A stretch of DNA of 64,000 bases from Fallopia convolvulus (lineage: Eukaryota; Streptophyta; Magnoliopsida; Caryophyllales; Polygonaceae): the NCBI GenBank assembly GCA_964016875.1, contig OZ024720.1, positions 19,270,242 to 19,334,241 on the forward strand. Direction: 5' to 3'. Below, piece after piece: positions 54,050 through 62,585 of the stretch. Position numbers and translations under genes: made by a program. The notes under the pieces were generated by a model. The model was not told where the DNA came from. It was given only the letters and a program-made list of their open reading frames with translations, and did no database searches. How positions within the stretch are numbered: the first letter of the stretch is position 1; each line of letters starts with the position of its first letter.

Positions 54050-55348
54050 TGATGTCCGCCTTTTTAGTCGTGTTTTTAGGGTGTGTTTTTAGTGTGTTTG
54101 AGTCTTTTTCTTTAGTTTTGTGTTTTCTTTTGAGTCATTTGTGTAGGTTTTTGTATTTTCATGAGATATGGAGTTGATATAAGCTTTGGTGATGTTTTAT
54201 AGGTTTCTAGAAGCTATTTGGAGCACTTTTGAAGAAAGGAGCAAAGCCAGTGAAGGTAGCACTCAAGAACGAATTGAATATGAAGAATTAAGCTATGAAG
54301 AAAGTCATTGAAAATCATGTTCAAGTCAAGAAAGAGATAGAGAAATTTGTTACAAGAACGTAGGAAAAAGAATCGAGTTAGACGGAGTTGTAACGAATCC
54401 TCTACGCAAGTTTTACTCAAGGCTGTTCGAAGTGCTGAACAGGGTCGTTAACGACCCTGACAAGGTCGTTAACGAGGCCCCGAGACGCAGCAAGATCCGA
54501 GTCGGTGTTTAATTAAAGGCTTCTATCTTGTTTCCTTTTATGTTATTAGATAGATAGAAGGGATATATCTTATTAGAAGATATTATTTCCTTAGAGATAG
54601 ATATAAGATAGAATAGTTTCTCTATAAATACACTTGTCCCCTATTTAGTTTTCTTATCCATCAATCATTGAAGTTAGAGGAGGAGGAGGAGGAGAGGAGA
54701 CGTGGGAGAGGGAAGAGACGAGTTTTTGTGGGGAAGAACTATCGTTGTGAATTCGGTTGTAAGCTTTCTCTTTTATTTAGATGTTTTTAATTATGCTTTG
54801 TGAGTAGTCTCTCTCTCTAAGGTTGGGGTTAAACCCAACAATGGTTGTGCATTCTTGTTTATGATCATGTTTTGATTGTTTTTATTGCATGATTCTATTC
54901 TCTTGTTCTTAATCCTTGAAACGAAAGTTGAAGGGAATTTCTCATTCATAGTTGAAGCGAAAGCAGAAACCTTGAATCAGAATAGTCAATTTAGGGTTTT
55001 AAAGCGAAAGCAGATCTGTCCTAGTTGAAGTAGAAGATCTAGATAGTAAGTTTATTGATAGGACGAAAGTTGATTGATTTACTTGCTTAAAGTTAACGAA
55101 AGTTAGCGCCTTTATGTGATAAAAGCATGATCTTTTTGTTTCATAGCGTTAGCATTGCATGATTATTGTTGTGGTGATACCTTTACCTTAGATTTTCTCT
55201 TTCTTGTTAAAAACCCTTACTTTGTTGATTACTTGCGCTTTAAGGAACAAAACTTGATACTGACTATCTCCCGTGGACGAACCTGACTTCGCTATACACA
55301 GCGGAGTCTTGATATAAATATATTTGTTGTCAAGAAACCCTCTCAACA
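54050..55348 (+). repeat. 3' LTR of nested Athila derivative
   Basis: 1299 bp, TGATGTCCGC to CCTCTCAACA, with few substitutions and small indels relative to the partner, suggesting a younger insertion than its host. Module copy at 54441-54480. Confidence 0.95.
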
Positions 55349-55810
55349 CATTTGAACGCCTTCAAGAGCACATATTCAAGTGAAACGCCATCGGCAGCGA
55401 TGGTTCACACAAGACGTGAAGTTCTTTATATGCTCCATGGGACACTCAGTGGGCTTGCCCTCAAATTGAGATTGCTTGATAAGAGTGATGAAATGAGACT
55501 TGATCTCAAAGGCGCGCTCTATTTCAGGGAGGACAATAGCTGATTCAGGAACCCTAAATTCCGGATGCATGTATTGCTTGGCATTCCTTGGGATAGCATT
55601 CAGTTGTTCCTGAAATTGCTGCACAGCTACAGCCTGAGCGTCTCGGTCCACTTGCTTGCGATGCATCTGAGCGCGGAGTTCTTCTATTTCTCGAGCAAGA
55701 GTCTCAGCATCGGCCATTGCTCGTCTTTCTCTCAAACGTCGATGGAAGGATCTTTCGGGTTCGCTGTCGTAGTCTATACCAAAGGTTCTCCGGGAAAAAC
55801 AAGATGGCAT
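55349..55810 (-). pseudogene. Athila gag, N-terminal part
   Basis: Minus strand from the ATG at 55810: FSRRTFGIDYDSEPERSFHR, then a coiled-coil-like ETLAREIEELRAQMHRKQVD, then FRVPESAIVLPEIERAFEIKS, FEGKPTECPMEHIKNF. A shift near 55395 (the frame stops at CRWRFT) precedes GVSLEYVLLKAFKW, which is cut by the nested element at 55348 (duplication CATTT). The continuation is at 48409 downward. Confidence 0.82.
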
Positions 55811-55910
55811 GCACTGCGACCAAAGACAAAAAAAACAAAATTAGAAAACAACAAAAGGGCAAGGGCTAGTTGCAAACCCAAATATCAACTAAACTAGGCA
55901 CTATTGCACA

Positions 55911-55932
55911 TTCCCCGGCAACAACGCCAATT
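55911..55932 (-). other. Athila primer-binding site
   Basis: The plus strand reads TTCCCCGGCAACAACGCCAA (55911-55930), two bases from the 5' LTR. Its complement matches the Athila primer-site form with about three changes. Confidence 0.75.
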
Positions 55933-57252
55933 TATTGAAGGGTTTCTTGAACAAATAAATTTATATTCAAGACCCCGCTGAGTATAGCGGAGTCAGTTTC
56001 ATCCACGGGAATGAGAATAGTGCTAAAGATTAGTCAATAAAATAAGAAAACCAAAGAAATAACAAGCAAACAACGCCAAGACCGAACCAAAGTAGGTCGT
56101 GCACGACCTTAAGGGGTTCGGTCCTGGGCACAGAAAAACACACGAACACACAAACAAATCTAGCAAAGGCTCGAGCACGACGTATGCGTCGAGATCGAAG
56201 CAAAGACACGAGTTTTAATCAATATAAAAGATGAATTCCAAGGCTAGGGCTACCACAACAACAATCATACATGCTTCCAACAAGAACTCACAATTATCAT
56301 GCAATTTAGATCATATAAGAGTCAGCTTTCGCAAACAATTCAAGTTATTCAATCGAATTTCGCAAATTAAACAACTCTCTATCTATCCTTCAACCTAGGA
56401 ATATCAACTTTCGCAAATAATCCTATTAGAACTAATCAAACAATCAACCTTACACTTTCGCTTGAGATTAATCGCAAGAATAGCCTCAACTTTCGTACAA
56501 GAATTTAGCAAAAGATAGATAGATATGATCATCAAGAACTCAAATTATGAACTCATGTTTTAGACATGCATGATCGCGTTGGGTTTTCACCCAACCCTAG
56601 AATTTAAGAAAACTACTCACTTATGGAATAGGAAGACAAGAAAAAGGAAGAAGAAGACATGATCAATCCAAACAAAATTCAAATTAAACCAAGAAGAAAT
56701 CTTACAAAAGTCTCAAACTTATTCTCTAAGTCTCCCTTCCGCTCTAGAGAGTACTTTTCAACGCCAAAATAAACCATCCCCCCTAGCCAAAGGGTTTATC
56801 CCCCCTTTTATAAGAAAATGAGTCCTAATTAACTAGGAAATAAGATAAAACAACGTTCCTAAAATACAAAGATAGAATATATCACAAAAGATCTCGGAAT
56901 AGGGAGAAAGTCGGCGCCTCGCACGACCCAAATGGGTCGTGTACGACCCTATGCAGCTCGATCTTGGGTCGATTTCTTCACCTTCCTCTTGTTTTCACTC
57001 TTCTAGGCTCTTCTTCCTTAGCTTGGCAACTTCAAATCTTCATCATGGATTGTCCACCCTCTCTTGCAATGCTCCAAACTCTTCTTTCAAGCTCCAAAAC
57101 TCCTACAAAATGACACAAAATGTGCGTAGTTTCCGAATCTCAAGGAAATACGAAAACTAAAGAAAAAAGACTCAAAAACATAAACTCAAGCACGAAAACT
57201 AACTCAATCTAATCAATTTAGACACTAAAACCTACCTAAAAAGCGGACATCA
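55933..57252 (-). repeat. 5' LTR of Athila element
   Basis: 1320 bp. The left edge reads TATTGAAGGG where the partner LTR has TGTTGAAGGG, a terminal mutation. It carries the same TATA-like motif (about 56805-56814) that would start the genomic RNA on the minus strand. Confidence 0.93.
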
Positions 57253-57475
57253 CTTATGCAGGACACCGAGCATACAAGGTGTTATCATCTAGAGTTCAAT
57301 ACGTCTTATAACATATTTGTGTTCATGGAAGAATACACTAACTTCTGACGTATTTGGACACACTTCCAGTCACTGTTCTTACTTAACATTGCTGTTGCAA
57401 CCTCTAGACTTCCAAACACATACCACAACATGAATCCTTACATAGCCTAGATCATGCTTCATAACAAATCACTGG

Positions 57476-58311
57476 ATGACACCAAGTCTTTAGGTGTTCC
57501 ATTCTAGAAGAATAGGTGACTTGTTTATGGGGAAAAATGTATACGAAATTATAGGATACACATATTTCCCTTTTTAAATGTTTTTATTTCATTCATAATA
57601 ATTTGTAAGACAATAAATGCAAAAATGAACGAAATACGTGTACACATACAAAACCCTTATCATCAATTTCAGGACATAGATAAATAAGATGGTCAATCAA
57701 TGATTACAAAGTGTATAGATGTCTAGATGACTTATATGTAGAACTAGATGGACATTAGACACATTTAAAATTTAACTTAACTCGAATTTTAATCTAATTT
57801 AGTACCCACAAATGCATAGCTTAGAACATAGTCCACAACTAAAATATAATCCACCTAAACATTTATGTATCTACGGCCACAACAACCAACAATAAAAGTT
57901 GCAAACAAAATCATTAAGAACAACTAGATAAATAAATACAACAAATTAGCAGAATTAAATTAGACAAACTACCTTATAATGTACGCTATTACAGAACAAC
58001 CACACCACACATGTTACTACTCAAAACTTAAACATAAATCTAACAGACCATGTACTAACTCACATCCCAAAACCTTAACAAGTCTCCCACATCAATTCAA
58101 GCTAACTTTAATTTAAACATTAAACTTAATGAAAATACGCTCATACTTGTGCAATGTACAAAAATACTTAGTGTCTTTGCAAAAAAAAGTCACCACAAAA
58201 CATATTAAACATCTTCAACATAACCTTTACCATAGAAAAAAGGTTGAAAGATAAAAAAAAGTCACTACAATTGTATAAAAATAATAAGGAAAAAACATCA
58301 ACCATAATTAT
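57476..58311 (+). repeat. Tandem unit, copy 3 (start only)
   Basis: Repeats the beginning of copies 1 and 2: GATGACACCAAG, TTTGTAAGACAATAAATGC, then AACTAGATGGACAT. It is cut at 58311 by the Copia element within CATCAACCATAATTA; copy 2 shows the intact continuation near 33990. Whether more of the unit lies beyond the window is unknown. Confidence 0.85.
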
Positions 58312-59226
58312 TGTTGGACCGTGACGCGTTAGTAACAATACAGGGAACTAGTAAGGTTCCCTGTGCAGCGGAAATAAACAATAAGAACCCAGAATTTATA
58401 GAGGAAACCTTCTGTCCGACCAACCAGTCGTAGAAAGAAAAACCTCTACCCCTGAGACTCCTTCTTAGAGGATTTTCAATAGAATACTTTTATTAAGTTT
58501 CAACGATTACAAGGCAAGTCTAGTAACTAAGGCTCCTACCAAAGTTCCCTTGGTAACTACGACACCGACCGAGGTTCAACCAACTAGACTTCTACAACCC
58601 TAAGCGTAAACCTAAATCGAAAGTAAACTACTGACTTACTTGTGTATTCTTCACCGAAAAAGCCACACACTCATACACTTGAAAAGCTCTCTTCTCAAGT
58701 TCTTCGTCTTCAACCACTCGAAAGCCACACCTTTAACCTTAGCTAACCCTAGCTATTTATAAGATAAGTCAAGTCTGATCTCACACGTAATTCTTGCCTA
58801 ATTACGCTGATATTCCACTTAACAAATCCCACACAATAAGGAAAAAGATTGTTTGTGATTTCGGATCCTCAACCATGTCGATTCTTCCCAAAACCGAATG
58901 ATCTCGGATTTCCCAAGATAAGATCGTGTGAAGATTGATCTTATCCTCTCTTTTATCTCCTCAAGCAACCGCCTACAGCTGTAGAATCTTCGTAGAAGAT
59001 CGCTCGCAGAAGATAAGGTAACTTGCCATTTATAGAAAGCCGCGTTCCTTCTCAGACGCACTTCCTAAATCTGTCACTCGTTCCCTCCATCGTTCCTCAC
59101 GATGTTCCTTCACTCGTGACCATGTACCTGTTTTCCTGAAACACTTACATGTAGAAGCAAGTTATATTTACTAAGTTTGTTATCATCAAAACTAAGAGAA
59201 ACCATAGAACAACCATTGTTCCAACA
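58312..59226 (-). repeat. 3' LTR of Copia element
   Basis: 915 bp with 6-bp inverted ends (TGTTGG / CCAACA). Its left flank AATTAT joins tandem-unit sequence. Any ORF inside (58819-59061) is accidental. Confidence 0.85.
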
Positions 59227-59672
59227 ATTTCCCCCTTTTCGATGATGACAAACCTATACAAAAATGCATGTCTAGAAACCAATAGAAATATAGATCAGGA
59301 AAAAAAATTCATGTGTGGTTCCCCCTTAATAAATGCACTGTTGTTCCTACTTATCAGAGGTAACAACATATTCCCCCTCAGCCAAAGTTCCCTCTGTATT
59401 TCCTGGATAGAACGCATCTCTGCATTTTTCCTAACTTCCCCCTTTTGACATCATCAAAAGATCAACAATCATCAAGCAAAAACATAGAGCAAATGAACAA
59501 ATTCAATTGAAACTTAAACCATTCATAAGCAAAAGATAGTTATTATTATAGATAATTGTCGCAGGAATCACAACCAGAGAAAACATAAAAACATAAAAGT
59601 CATGACATCCAAGAAACAAAAGAAAATTTTAAGCTGGGGATAGATGGGCTAAGGAACTAGAGAGGTTCCACA
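59227..59672 (-). other. Polypurine-tract cluster and 3' UTR of Copia element
   Basis: On minus the sequence GATGATGTCAAAAGGGGGAA (about 59435-59454) echoes the true tract GTCATCATCGAAAAGGGGGA next to the LTR, and two weaker G-runs lie between. No ORF. Confidence 0.7.
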
Positions 59673-60431
59673 TCATGGTTCGGAGGAGGTGGAATCAGCA
59701 ACAGCAGTGTCAGTGTCTCTCTTAGCCAAGTACCCAATGATGGTACTCAGCTGAGAGGAAATCTTTTGAAGCTCGATCAACATCTTGGCAGAAACACCTT
59801 CACTCAGCGAAGAGCTCCCAACATCCTTCTGGGCAGTCTTCTTTGCAGCTGTTCCCTTTGAATCACCCTGAAAGCTCATCCTCGAGATATTGCGCATCTC
59901 CAGGGGTAATCCAAAGAACTCCTCTTTCGAAGGCTGATAAGCCTTTCGTTCCTTCAGTATAGCCTTCACAAAGCGAGGATAAGGTATGCTATGCTTCTTC
60001 CCAGTGCATTTAGCCATTTGCCTCATCATAATCTCCGGAAGACTGATACGTTCCTTCCTTAGAAACTTGTCCAACAGAATCATATCATTGATATTGAGCG
60101 TAGTCCTCTTCTCCAGCCTTGGAACAATAACCTTGATGAGAAATTGATGTGCAATCCTTGCAGTGTAGCTCAAGTCGGTGGTTAAGTAAGGACCAGAGGC
60201 AGGAACTTTTCCCATGACCCGCCTGATTAACTGAGCTTTGTTCCTTGGCCAGTTACATGACGTATGAACATCCCCATATCCTTCAGCAGGCACCTTCAGA
60301 ATTGTGGCAACAGATCCCAAAGAGAAAGAAATTTCCATCCCACCCACAGTAGCAAAACCCATCGGACCAGTAGAGAGATTGCCTCTGGATTTTTCAAATG
60401 AGCAGTCACAACGGCTATAACTCAACTGCAT
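59673..60431 (-). CDS. Extra ORF downstream of Copia pol
   Basis: Intact 252-codon minus-strand ORF. Readable blocks: GMEISFSLGSVATILKVPAE, WPRNKAQLIRRVMGKV, PYLTTDLSYTARIAHQFLIK, VPRLEKRTTLNINDMILLDK and IPYPRFVKAILKER; the tail is polar with a helical stretch (KMLIELQKISSQLSTIIGYL). It resembles the plant domain annotated as a putative transposon protein that recurs in gag-less ORFs of retroelements. I recall this from memory and have not searched it. Position after pol is where some Sireviruses carry an env-like ORF, but no signal peptide or transmembrane segment is evident, so an envelope role is not supported. A spacer of 539 bp separates it from pol. Function unknown. Confidence 0.6.
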   Translation of the reverse strand: MQLSYSRCDCSFEKSRGNLSTGPMGFATVGGMEISFSLGSVATILKVPAEGYGDVHTSCNWPRNKAQLIRRVMGKVPASGPYLTTDLSYTARIAHQFLIKVIVPRLEKRTTLNINDMILLDKFLRKERISLPEIMMRQMAKCTGKKHSIPYPRFVKAILKERKAYQPSKEEFFGLPLEMRNISRMSFQGDSKGTAAKKTAQKDVGSSSLSEGVSAKMLIELQKISSQLSTIIGYLAKRDTDTAVADSTSSEP

Positions 60432-60970
60432 TGCCTCTGTGATTGACGTCTGTTCTTTTGCTTAAAAATCTTCAAGTGTAATCAAAGACATTCCTTGAAT
60501 GTGATAATATTCTCAACCACTAGTTCCATACCTCGTTACCATGAGTGGATAAAAAGTCTATGTTTGAACAGACAAGGGACTAGAGACGGTCCATTCAAAC
60601 TTTTTGTGGGCTGGGAATTTATTTGACATCCACACAATTATTCCCCGTTTAAAGGTAATGAAAAGAAGTTCATAGGGAACGTTTGTGTGGACCAGGCTAA
60701 GGGACAGTCTTATAACCAACCATCATTTCGGCTTGAAGTGTGGGATAAAATAGATCAAGTTGGTTATTTTGGGCTAAAAAGAAATCTTGGATGTAAGCAA
60801 TTATAGTTTCAGTTCCTTTTAGCATGCAACATTTAACAATTTCTAATATATACAACATCTATGCATAGTGGAAGGATATAAGTCATTAGAAAACTTGTCA
60901 AATGATATGTAGTTACCTGAGATGTTACCTTTTTAGTCAGACACTGAGGGAATAGAGGACCGGGACTTGT
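60432..60970 (-). other. Spacer between Copia pol and extra ORF
   Basis: AT-rich, no domain-bearing ORF. It could hold the splice acceptor or start signal for the downstream ORF; nothing definite is seen. Confidence 0.4.
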
Positions 60971-62557
60971 TTACTCCAAGGAAATCATTCCTAGCAACAT
61001 CCTCAGATGCTCGTAGGGTTTTCTGTCCAAAGCCTTGGTGAAAATATCTGCCACTTGATTTTCAGTCCTACAATGATCCATCTTGATAAAACCTTTTTCA
61101 ACATTATCTCTTAAGAAATGATGTCGAATATCTATATGTTTGGTTCTAGAGTGATGCACAGGATTCTTGGAGATATTGATTGCACTTGTATTATCACATA
61201 AGATAGTAATAGTTCCAAGAGACATACCAAAATCCACCAGTTGCTGTTTTACCCACAAAACCTGGAAACAACAGGCAGCTGCTGCGACATACTCCGCTTC
61301 AGCCGTTGAAAGAGCAACCGAATTTTGCTTCTTCGATCCCCAAGACACAAAGCATGGTCCAAGTAATTGGGCCATCCCTGATGTGTTCTTCCTATCCACC
61401 AAGTGACCTGCAAAATCTGCATCCGAGAATCCGACAAGTTGGAATGAGTTGTGTCTTGGATACCATAGACATAACCCATCGTTCCCTTTCAAGTAGCGTA
61501 GAATTCTCTTCACTTCTTTCAGATGTGTTTCTTTAGGATTGGCCTGAAATCTAGCACAAAGACACACACTGAACATAATATCTGGCCGATTGGCTGTTAG
61601 GTACAATAGGGAACCAATCATCCCTCGGTACATCGTTTGATCAACATCAACACCATTTAGATCAGCATCAAGACGAGTATTAGGAGAAATAGGGGTATCA
61701 AAACTCTTTGTAGAATCCATACCATACTTCTTTAATAGTTCCTTGATGTACTTTTGTTGATGTACCTTTGTTCCCTCATCAGTTTGTACCACTTGTAGTC
61801 CAAGAAAGAAAGTGAGCTCTCCAATCATGCTCATCTCAAACTCACTGCTCATAAGATTCTTGAAGCTTTCTACAAGTTTGGGGTTAGTAGAACCAAATAT
61901 AATATCATCAACATAAACTTGAACTACTAAAACCTCACCGGCTTGTTCCCTTAGGAACAATGTCTTGTCGATCACACCACGTCTGTATCCATTGGCTAAT
62001 AGAAAATGAGCGAATCTATCATACCAATCACGAGGAGCCTGCTTAAGGCCATAAAGAGCCTTGTCCAACACGTAGACATGGTCAGGGTGTTCAACATCTT
62101 CAAATCCTGGAGGTTGTAGTACATAGACCTCCTCTTGTAGGTAACCATTCAGGAATGCTGTCTTCACGTCCATTTGATACAACTTGAATCCCTTGTGAGC
62201 AGCATAGGCGATTAGAAGACGGATGGCTTCTATTCTTGCAACAGGAGCATACGTTTCATCGTAGTCAATCCCTTCTTGTTGATTGTATCCTTTTGCTACA
62301 AGTCTCGCCTTGTTCCTTGTGACAGCTCCGGTGTCATCAAGTTTATTCCTGAAAACACACTTTGTTCCTATAGCCATCTTGTGCTTTGGCTTGGGAACTA
62401 GTCTCCATACTTTATTCCTCTCAAACTGGTGTAGTTCCTCTTGCATAGCAACTATCCAGTCAGGGTCTTTTAATGCTTCCTTCACATTCTTTGGCTCTGC
62501 AAGAGAGATAAACGCATTGAAAGCACAAAAATTCTTAATAGAGGAACGTGTAAGCAC
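60971..62557 (-). CDS. Copia reverse transcriptase and RNase H
   Basis: Open 528-codon minus-strand frame. RT: EPKNVKEALKDPDW (21-34), WRLVPKPKHK, KARLVAKGYNQQEGIDYDET, MDVKTAFLNG with catalytic Asp130, LYGLKQAPRDWY, YVDD at 215-218. It is followed by SLLYLTANRPDIMFSV and RNase H: DADFAGHLVDRKNTSG, SVALSTAEAEYVAA, ILCDNTSAINISKNPVHHSR, KHIDIRHHFLRD. It ends LLGMISLE before TAA. All core catalytic residues are present. It is out of frame with the integrase ORF just upstream by a small indel near 62590, so gag-pol translation is broken. The first Met is not the natural start. Confidence 0.88.
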   Translation of the reverse strand: MLTRSSIKNFCAFNAFISLAEPKNVKEALKDPDWIVAMQEELHQFERNKVWRLVPKPKHKMAIGTKCVFRNKLDDTGAVTRNKARLVAKGYNQQEGIDYDETYAPVARIEAIRLLIAYAAHKGFKLYQMDVKTAFLNGYLQEEVYVLQPPGFEDVEHPDHVYVLDKALYGLKQAPRDWYDRFAHFLLANGYRRGVIDKTLFLREQAGEVLVVQVYVDDIIFGSTNPKLVESFKNLMSSEFEMSMIGELTFFLGLQVVQTDEGTKVHQQKYIKELLKKYGMDSTKSFDTPISPNTRLDADLNGVDVDQTMYRGMIGSLLYLTANRPDIMFSVCLCARFQANPKETHLKEVKRILRYLKGNDGLCLWYPRHNSFQLVGFSDADFAGHLVDRKNTSGMAQLLGPCFVSWGSKKQNSVALSTAEAEYVAAAACCFQVLWVKQQLVDFGMSLGTITILCDNTSAINISKNPVHHSRTKHIDIRHHFLRDNVEKGFIKMDHCRTENQVADIFTKALDRKPYEHLRMLLGMISLE

Positions 62558-62585
62558 ACCTTTATCGTATGGAGTGATGATGTTG

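Larger units (their letters stand above)
48807..54485. repeat. Dispersed palindromic modules in the nested element
   Basis: Cores GGTCGTTAACGACC and GGTCGGTACCGACC, mostly as pairs separated by 3-9 bases. Sites: 48807-48844, 49793-49835, 49887-49945, 50053-50090, 50754-50795, 50848-50888, 51604-51640, 51688-51722, 51788-51825, 52353-52395, 53300-53335 and 54441-54480. Confidence 0.9.
48415..55348 (+). mobile_element. Internally deleted Athila-related element nested in Athila gag
   Basis: A 6934-bp plus-strand element with LTRs 48415-49720 and 54050-55348 and a perfect CATTT duplication (48410-48414, 55349-55353). The primer site follows the 5' LTR directly (TTAGCGTCGTTGCCGGGGAG, 49722-49741). 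The polypurine tract AGTATGGGGTATTT (54036-54049) precedes the 3' LTR and is nearly the same as in the host element. Coding is reduced to the gag ends, a protease and a scrap of integrase; RT, RNase H and the capsid core are gone. It must have moved using proteins from another element, which is inference. Confidence 0.93.
37544..56965. repeat. Dispersed palindromic modules in the host Athila
   Basis: Copies centre on GGTCGTGCACGACC or near variants, usually paired with a second GGGTCG-type half after 4-9 bases. Main sites: 37544-37580, 38370-38400, 38428-38460, 39392-39425, 40870-40905, 42152-42215, 42225-42255, 42866-42905, 44595-44630, 44650-44690, 44700-44735, 46478-46495, 47271-47303, 47336-47385, 56097-56130 and 56910-56960. 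They lie in LTRs, untranslated regions and coding linkers. Confidence 0.88.
37382..57252 (-). mobile_element. Athila-type Ty3/Gypsy retrotransposon, 19.9 kb including nested element
   Basis: Minus-strand element with LTRs 37382-38740 and 55933-57252 and a perfect CTTAT duplication (37377-37381, 57253-57257). Tandem copy 1 (near 32950) shows the empty site. The primer site next to the 5' LTR (55911-55930) reads on minus as TTGGCGTTGTTGCCGGGGAA, close to the Athila form TGGCGCCGTTGCCGGGGA. The polypurine tract AGTATGGGGTGTTT borders the 3' LTR (38741-38754). Gag is split by a nested element at 48415-55348; excluding it the element is about 12.9 kb. Gene order is gag, protease, RT, RNase H, integrase, then an ATHILA-type ORF. 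Confidence 0.93.
33182..57475 (+). repeat. 3.4-kb tandem unit, copy 2 (interrupted)
   Basis: Segments 33182-34287, 35265-37381 and 57253-57475; net about 3.44 kb after removing the two insertions. Relative to copy 1 it retains about 400 bp (33930-34287) that copy 1 lacks but copy 3 partly shares (near 58210-58310). It lacks about 250 bp present in copy 1 around the Tat insertion point. Copies have therefore diverged by indels as well as substitutions. No recognisable genes. Confidence 0.85.

Noticed and set aside
58819..59061. An 80-codon ORF inside the Copia LTR
   Set aside because: LTR non-coding sequence; no domain and no translation context.
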